A stretch of DNA of 64,000 nucleotides from VXYL01 sp965203685 (GTDB lineage Bacteria; Pseudomonadota; Gammaproteobacteria; Pseudomonadales; Azotimanducaceae): assembly GCA_965203685.1 (NCBI GenBank), contig OZ241908.1, positions 2,790,001 through 2,854,000 on the forward strand, in the 5' to 3' direction. The translations under genes and the position numbers were made by a program. Under the pieces are notes generated by a model that was not told the DNA's origin, did no database searches, and saw only the letters and a program-made list of their open reading frames with translations. Below, one piece after another: positions 59,285-64,000 of this stretch (position 1 is its first letter; each line of letters opens with the position of its first letter).

Positions 59285-61212
59285 CGACGACTGAGAGTCG
59301 CGGCGGGAGCCCGGAGCCGACGGATGAGGAGATCACCGAAGAGTTGCTGAGAATCATCGCTGAACTCGACGCCCTTGAGACCAGCGTCGTCGAGCAGCTA
59401 GCCGACGGTGCGAATCCGGACACGTACCTGGCATGGGCCAGGACCACGTTCCCGGATCTTGCGCCCAGACTGTTCGAAGTGTCCGAGGTGCCGGACAAGG
59501 TGGCGTGCTGGCTCGCGCGCAAGCTGTGGAACGTGATGCCGGTCGAAGCCAACGGGTTCGAACCCGTGCCCATGCCGGAACCCGGACCGGACGCGCCGTG
59601 CCCGTGCGGATCTGGTCGCACGTTCGGGGCCGGCTGCAGCAACTTCTCGCTCGAGATCCCGATACTCCCCAACAGCCTCTGGCCCGCCCTGGCGGAAACT
59701 CGCCCGTCTTCGCATTGGCTACGTCTTGCACGGTCTGGTGCACTGCCCGACCTCGGCTTGATGTACATCGCGCAGTGGTTACACACCTCCGGAGCATCGC
59801 AAGACATCGTTGACCTGCTCGCACCGAGAGTCACTGCCGGGGGGCTCGCACCGGACCATTGCCTGGACACGATGGAGTTGCTCGCCAACAGCTATCGGGA
59901 ACTCGAGCGGCCGAGCGACGAAGAGACCATGCTCCGGCGCTTCAGCGCCAATGACGATGCCTTCGTCCGATGCGTTGCGAACCGCCGTCTCGCGATGGTT
60001 CTCCACGCCCAAGGGCATTTCGACCGCGCCTGGCGACACGTTCAGACGGCTGCGGAAGCCGCCCCGGATGATCCCGATACGGCACTTCAAGAACTGGTGC
60101 TGCTGACCGAGGAAGGGCGGCACGACGAAGCCGAGGATCGGGCCGCCGACTGGTGTGTACACCTGCTCGAAGCCGGTGTCGAAGTGGATGACCCGATGTT
60201 TGAGTTGATCAGCCGTTTCGAGACCGATGCCCAGTACGGACGCGAAGAGTACTTCCGATGGTTCCTGCCGCCGGCGTTCGGCGAACTGGTCGACTGGATC
60301 GACGAGGCGGTCGAGCGTCCGCTCGCCACGCCGAGGTGGCGGCGCATGCAAGGCACCGAGGATGACGACCTCTTGCGCGAGGCCCATGTGCCGGAGACAG
60401 CCGCACCGATCGAGAGCCTGGAAGCGCAGTGGCGAAGTCTCGACGACGGCCCGCTCTACTCCGATGACGACGTGGCTGACCTCGAGGTCTGGGTACCTTG
60501 GCTCCTCGAACACGAGGAAGCCGTGGACAGTTTCGTCATCCTGGCCGACCTCGCCGACTATCTCGAAGAGCACGAGGAACTCCTCGGCGGCGAGGACAAC
60601 CGGTGGCACGAGGCGATCGTTCAGCGTGGCGCGGACATGCTCGAGCGCTCGTGGCCCGACGATCACGAGGGGGCGTTGCCTTGGGTCGTTGACGACAACC
60701 GACCTGCGCTCGGCCTGCTCTCGGACTACATCGATCTGCTCGACGAGGGCGACGACCGGTACGAGGATCTGATGGCGCTGTACCTACGGCTGAATCGTCA
60801 GGACAATCACTGCTACCGGATTGAACTGATCAACCTGTTGCTGCGCAACGGTCGCGACGCCGAAGCCCTCGCGCTGGGCGAGCGCTACGGCGACGACATG
60901 TTTGCGGAGACGCGCTACGGCGTCGGCTTGGCGCTGTATCGCCTCGAGCGCGAACCCGAGGCCGCCGAAGCCATAGGCAGCGCCGTCGAGGATCTGCCCC
61001 GGGTTTTGCAGTATCTGCTTCGCAACAGGATCGAACAGCCGCCCGCTGACGAGCAGGACTTGCTCCCCGGGGGCGAGTACCAAGCCTGGGTGTACCGCGA
61101 GGACATGCGCGCGACGTGGCTGGCCGTACCGGGCATGAAAGACTGGCTGAAGCAGTTCGTGGAGCGGGGCCAGGCGGCCCTGCGTCGGGACCGGGCGCGC
61201 CGTCGCCGTTAG
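59281..61212 (+). CDS. SEC-C-motif-like helical-repeat protein
   Basis: A 643-residue acidic cytoplasmic protein with helix-rich TPR-like repeats (TMELLANSYRELERPSDEET, RLAMVLHAQGHFDRAWRHVQ). At about 106-118 lies CPCGSGRTFGAGC, a SEC-C zinc motif in which the final CH/CC has become CS, so zinc binding may be weakened. The C-terminus is strongly basic (RRDRARRRR). The start overlaps the glycohydrolase stop by four bases, so the two are probably made together. Function unknown; SEC-C motifs often mediate contact with a partner protein. Confidence 0.78.
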   Translation: MTTTESRGGSPEPTDEEITEELLRIIAELDALETSVVEQLADGANPDTYLAWARTTFPDLAPRLFEVSEVPDKVACWLARKLWNVMPVEANGFEPVPMPEPGPDAPCPCGSGRTFGAGCSNFSLEIPILPNSLWPALAETRPSSHWLRLARSGALPDLGLMYIAQWLHTSGASQDIVDLLAPRVTAGGLAPDHCLDTMELLANSYRELERPSDEETMLRRFSANDDAFVRCVANRRLAMVLHAQGHFDRAWRHVQTAAEAAPDDPDTALQELVLLTEEGRHDEAEDRAADWCVHLLEAGVEVDDPMFELISRFETDAQYGREEYFRWFLPPAFGELVDWIDEAVERPLATPRWRRMQGTEDDDLLREAHVPETAAPIESLEAQWRSLDDGPLYSDDDVADLEVWVPWLLEHEEAVDSFVILADLADYLEEHEELLGGEDNRWHEAIVQRGADMLERSWPDDHEGALPWVVDDNRPALGLLSDYIDLLDEGDDRYEDLMALYLRLNRQDNHCYRIELINLLLRNGRDAEALALGERYGDDMFAETRYGVGLALYRLEREPEAAEAIGSAVEDLPRVLQYLLRNRIEQPPADEQDLLPGGEYQAWVYREDMRATWLAVPGMKDWLKQFVERGQAALRRDRARRRR

Positions 61213-61829
61213 ACCTGTACGGACGCGCCTGAGCGACGGCCCGCCCACCAGCGAGCGATCAGATCGTCCACGCTGGTGAACCTGCCACCGCCGGTGAAGA
61301 ACAGCGACAGGAGCATCACGAAGTACATCGCGGCGAACTCGATGCCGTTGTTGAGTATGGTGATGCTGCCGCGGCCGGTGAGCCATCGGTAGTCGCCGTG
61401 CTCGCGCAGGATCTCGATGGCCGCGGCCTTGCGTTCGGCGGCTTCCATCACGCGATCGTTGGCGAGCCAACTGCTCGAATCCGACAGCACCAGCCAGCCG
61501 TTGTCCCAATGCACGGCGAGCGCCGCGACGAGCATGGTGACCATCAGCGGAATCGCCACGATGCGCGTGCCGAGGCCGATCAGCAGCAGCACACCGCCAC
61601 CAAGTTCGGCGCTCATGGCCAACGCCGCCATCAGTTCCGGGAACGGCATCCCCAGGCTGTTGCCGAACCAATACACCGTCCCTTCGAAGCCCACCAGCTT
61701 GTTCCAGCCAGCCTGCACCATGACCGGCGCGAGGATCAGCCGCAGCAGGAGCGGCGCGATGCCATCGAGCGGGGCGATCGTCCGCAAGGCACCGTCGTAG
61801 GTTGTTGCGGTTGCGTTCAAGAGTGACAT
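61209..61829 (-). CDS. DoxX family membrane protein
   Basis: A 206-residue protein with four membrane segments: LLLRLILAPVMVQAGWNKLVGF, PELMAALAMSAELGGGVLLLIG, IVAIPLMVTMLVAALAVHW and the C-terminal FAAMYFVMLLSLFFTGG. This is the DoxX/quinol oxidase subunit II-like pattern. Its 3' end overlaps the convergent SEC-C-like gene by four bases and it starts 24 bases after the SDR gene ends. DoxX proteins are linked to redox or membrane stress functions, but this one cannot be specified. Confidence 0.83.
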   Translation of the reverse strand: MSLLNATATTYDGALRTIAPLDGIAPLLLRLILAPVMVQAGWNKLVGFEGTVYWFGNSLGMPFPELMAALAMSAELGGGVLLLIGLGTRIVAIPLMVTMLVAALAVHWDNGWLVLSDSSSWLANDRVMEAAERKAAAIEILREHGDYRWLTGRGSITILNNGIEFAAMYFVMLLSLFFTGGGRFTSVDDLIARWWAGRRSGASVQV

Positions 61830-61853
61830 GGGCTTGCTCCTCGGACCGTTCGC

Positions 61854-62621
61854 TTAGTGCATCTCGTAGGCGCCCGCCACGTTCAGCGCGATCCCGCTCA
61901 CGTTCGGCGCACTCGCCAGGAACACGGCCGCCTGGCCCATGTCGTCCACGGTCTGCGCCCTTCCCAAGGGGATCATCTCCTGCATGCGCGTCTCGAAGTC
62001 GTTTTCGGGACGGTTCGCCATCAAGTGGTCGTGCCACATGGCAGTGCCCACCATCCCCGGACACAGGGCGTTGACCCGGATCCCGTCCGGTGCGAGTTCC
62101 AGCGCGAAGGACTGCGTGATGCCGACCACCGCGAACTTCGAGCCGCAGTAGGCCGCCATGCGCGGCGCACCCCGCTTGCCGGCGATCGACGCGGTGTTGA
62201 CGACCGCGGCGTTGTCGGAGCCGCGCAGCGCTGCGACCGCCGCACGCGTCATCAGGAAGATCCCTTTGACGTTGACGGCGAAAATCCGGTCCCAGCGTTC
62301 TTCGGAGAACTCGGCGATCGGCCCGCTGTCGACAACGCCCGCGTTGTTCACGAGAACGTCCAGACCGCCGAAGGTGTCGACTGTCGCCTCGACGGCGGCC
62401 GCGCACGATGACGTATCCGTGACATCGACGGGTGTCGCCTCCACCGAGAGTTCCGCCGCCGTCGCCTTGAGTTCCGACTCCGAAGCCAATGCATAGCGCC
62501 AGCCTTCGGGGTCGGCCAGATCGGCGATCATGACGTTGTCGCCAGCCTCGACGAAAGCACGGGCGATACCCTTGCCGATCCCCCGCGCGCCCCCGGTGAC
62601 AAGAACGGTTCGATTTGCCAT
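61854..62621 (-). CDS. Short-chain dehydrogenase/reductase
   Basis: A 255-residue classical SDR. The cofactor motif is VTGGARGIGKG, NNAG follows in DVLVNNAGVVDSG, the catalytic serine is in NTASIAG, and Tyr-x-x-x-Lys is intact in AAYCGSKFAVVG. The aspartate after strand 2 (IADLADPE) favours NAD. It is the first gene of a two-gene unit with DoxX and is divergent from the PhyH gene across 52 bases. Substrate unknown. Confidence 0.9.
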   Translation of the reverse strand: MANRTVLVTGGARGIGKGIARAFVEAGDNVMIADLADPEGWRYALASESELKATAAELSVEATPVDVTDTSSCAAAVEATVDTFGGLDVLVNNAGVVDSGPIAEFSEERWDRIFAVNVKGIFLMTRAAVAALRGSDNAAVVNTASIAGKRGAPRMAAYCGSKFAVVGITQSFALELAPDGIRVNALCPGMVGTAMWHDHLMANRPENDFETRMQEMIPLGRAQTVDDMGQAAVFLASAPNVSGIALNVAGAYEMH

Positions 62622-62673
62622 GGTGCTACCCTCTTATGAACCGGGCTAAGCATACTGCGCGCCGGCGAGACCC

Positions 62674-63492
62674 ATGATCCTCTCCCACGATCAGCTTGAG
62701 ACGTTCGCCGAAGACGGCTTGCTGACCCTGCACGGCGGGCTTCCCGACGACGTCTGGAAGCCACTCGCCGACCGCGTGCAGAGCGCCCTGATGAGCGCCG
62801 GTCTCGGCGATTCGAACGTGCCGGACGGCGAGTTCAAACACCGGCGCAAGCGGGTGACCCGAGCGCTGAAGCCGCATCTGAACGCGGTCTATACCGAAGA
62901 GCTCAATGGATGTGCCAGCCAACTCATGGCCGACGACGCCGTCGGGCGGCACGCGGCCCTGCTGCTGATGACTCTGCCCGGTCAGAGCCCGATGGGGCCG
63001 GTCACGCAATGGTCGATACCGCGACAGGTTTGGCATACCGACGCCCCGCGGGTCAGCGGACCCGGAGTGCCGGGCATCATCGCACTCGGCTTCCTCGGCC
63101 AGGTTCTCGCGGGCGGCGGCGGCACGCTGCTCGTCGCGGGCTCACACCGCCTACTTGACGCGCCGGGCCGTGAACTGCGCTCGAAGGCGTTCAAGCAGGC
63201 ACTACGGAAGAAGCCGTATTTCAACGTCCTCCTAGGTGAGGACAACGCCCAGCGAGCCCGGTATCTCGCACAGGCCCATCGCGTGGACGGCGTCGACCTC
63301 CGGGTCGTCGAATTGACCGGCGAGCCGGGCGACGTGGTGCTCGCCGATGCCCGGCTGCTGCACGCACCGGCACCGAATGCGCAATCAACGCCGCGCTTGA
63401 TGGTCCGCGGGTTCTACATTGGCCGACCGCTTGCCGAGCACTACAGCGCGCTTTGGCCGGAGTACGCTAGCTCTCCGCCCGACGCCGCCTGA
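62674..63492 (+). CDS. Phytanoyl-CoA dioxygenase (PhyH) family protein
   Basis: A 272-residue Fe(II)/2OG-type oxygenase. QVWHTDAPRVSGPGVPGIIA holds His-x-Asp, GSHRLLD is the conserved loop, and DVVLADARLLHAPAPNAQSTPRLMVRGF carries the distal histidine and the 2OG arginine. The N-terminus MILSHDQLETFAEDGLLTLH is typical. Its 3' end overlaps the convergent partial gene by 26 bases. Substrate unknown. It is the third PhyH-type gene in the window. Confidence 0.82.
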   Translation: MILSHDQLETFAEDGLLTLHGGLPDDVWKPLADRVQSALMSAGLGDSNVPDGEFKHRRKRVTRALKPHLNAVYTEELNGCASQLMADDAVGRHAALLLMTLPGQSPMGPVTQWSIPRQVWHTDAPRVSGPGVPGIIALGFLGQVLAGGGGTLLVAGSHRLLDAPGRELRSKAFKQALRKKPYFNVLLGEDNAQRARYLAQAHRVDGVDLRVVELTGEPGDVVLADARLLHAPAPNAQSTPRLMVRGFYIGRPLAEHYSALWPEYASSPPDAA

Positions 63493-64000
63493 CCCAGTCA
63501 CGCGCTTGGTGCCAGGTGCGGCGGACACCGCCGGTGGCGAGGAACTCCTCGGTCAACGTCGGTCGGTCCGCGGCAAAGTTGCGCCACACCGCCTCGGTGT
63601 AGGGTCGGCTCACGGTGGCAAGGCTCGGGTAGAAACCCTTGGCTTCGATCTCGCCGAGGACCTCGCGGTAGTGGTCGAAGACATGCCGGTCGAGCAAGGT
63701 GCCCGCGGCCTGGACGCTCGACAGCGCCCCGCTGCCCACCTTCCCGATCTGCTTCAGAGAACCCAAGGTCACCACGCCCGAGACGTCGAACGCGCTCACG
63801 CCTTGGCGTTGGGCAGTGTCGCCGATCCGTTCCCAAAGCCGTCGCAGTTCGACCTCGGGCAGAACGCTGGCCACGTCCACCTCGGCGAGCGATTCACGCG
63901 TCTCGCGAACCGTCTGCCGCAAGCCTTCGACGGACAGCGGCGGCGTATCGAACGCCGTCGCGGTTCGTTCGCTGGCATCGGCCACCACCTCGAGTAGGTC
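63467..64000 (-). CDS. Unidentified protein, 5' end beyond the window
   Basis: An open frame of 177 visible residues ending at 63467 and continuing past the right edge; its codons upstream of the GTG at 63988 (DLLEV) stay open, so it is probably a longer protein. The visible part is helical and polar (VEGLRQTVRETRESLAEVDV, VGSGALSSVQAAGTLLDRHV) with a basic tail. I cannot assign a family. Base composition is like that of its neighbours. Confidence 0.55.
   Translation of the reverse strand, partial: DLLEVVADASERTATAFDTPPLSVEGLRQTVRETRESLAEVDVASVLPEVELRRLWERIGDTAQRQGVSAFDVSGVVTLGSLKQIGKVGSGALSSVQAAGTLLDRHVFDHYREVLGEIEAKGFYPSLATVSRPYTEAVWRNFAADRPTLTEEFLATGGVRRTWHQARDWVRRRRAES

Noticed and set aside
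60784..62406. 540-codon minus-strand frame spanning the SEC-C-like, DoxX and SDR genes
   Set aside because: It crosses three better supported genes in another frame and has no domain pattern.
1..64000. tRNA, rRNA, integrase or insertion sequence
   Set aside because: No cloverleaf with conserved TTCRA arms, no rRNA block, and no transposase or integrase motif was recognised, so no mobile island is claimed despite the toxin-antitoxin and ATPase genes.

Overview
The window is high-GC DNA, densely packed with genes, from a bacterium. It is most likely an uncultivated proteobacterium, perhaps a gammaproteobacterium of marine or host-associated habit. This rests on general gene content: CaiB/BaiF CoA-transferases, several 2-oxoglutarate (2OG)/Fe(II) dioxygenases, D-aminoacylase and dipeptide-type ABC genes, and a TPP-riboswitch-controlled thiC. 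No rRNA, tRNA, integrase or transposase is visible, so the taxonomic call is an inference. There is no gene-free stretch longer than 300 bases.

Bases 1-19905 read almost entirely leftward as one tightly packed run. Its order in the direction of transcription is: YbdK-type carboxylate-amine ligase, penicillin-acylase-family Ntn hydrolase, three tandem 1,100-residue membrane proteins (ABC-2 permease, M1-aminopeptidase-like domain without its zinc motif, golvesin/Xly-type domain), dienelactone hydrolase, TauD dioxygenase, PhyH dioxygenase, MFS transporter, TPR lipoprotein, CoA-transferase, and the start of a SRPBCC protein cut by the window edge. Several junctions overlap by 1-17 bases, which suggests translational coupling. 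The triplicated fusion proteins have no ABC ATPase nearby and are the most unusual feature here.

Bases 20015-32098 hold small catabolic units: alpha/beta hydrolase, methyltransferase, D-aminoacylase, glyoxalase-like protein, metallo-beta-lactamase-fold hydrolase, acyl-CoA dehydrogenase, tyrosine-phosphatase-like protein, an atypical SDR with a CoA-transferase, a MazF-type toxin with its antitoxin, a 3-hydroxyisobutyrate-dehydrogenase-family enzyme and a secreted repeat protein. Bases 32302-37815 are a complete five-gene dipeptide/oligopeptide ABC importer operon.

Bases 37948-46857 carry a formylglycine-generating-enzyme-like protein, an amidohydrolase and YjbQ on the minus strand. They are followed by a thiamine locus on the plus strand: thiD, thiE, a second ThiE/TenI-like gene, a sigma70-like promoter, a TPP riboswitch, thiC, thiO, thiS and thiG. 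Bases 46894-64000 hold MaoC, DUF3500, a methyltransferase, a CmcJ-like oxygenase, a DUF4143 ATPase with a striking inverted repeat upstream, the Pnkp-Hen1 RNA-repair pair, a PhyH protein, an ADP-ribosylglycohydrolase-family gene coupled to a SEC-C-like helical-repeat protein, DoxX, SDR, PhyH and an unidentified partial gene.

Two repeat families stand out. One is an interspersed hairpin element (arms GCGGACG/CGTCCGC) found at about six sites, mostly at gene ends. The other is a 33-bp palindromic tandem repeat that is translated as the C-terminal tail of the TauD protein.
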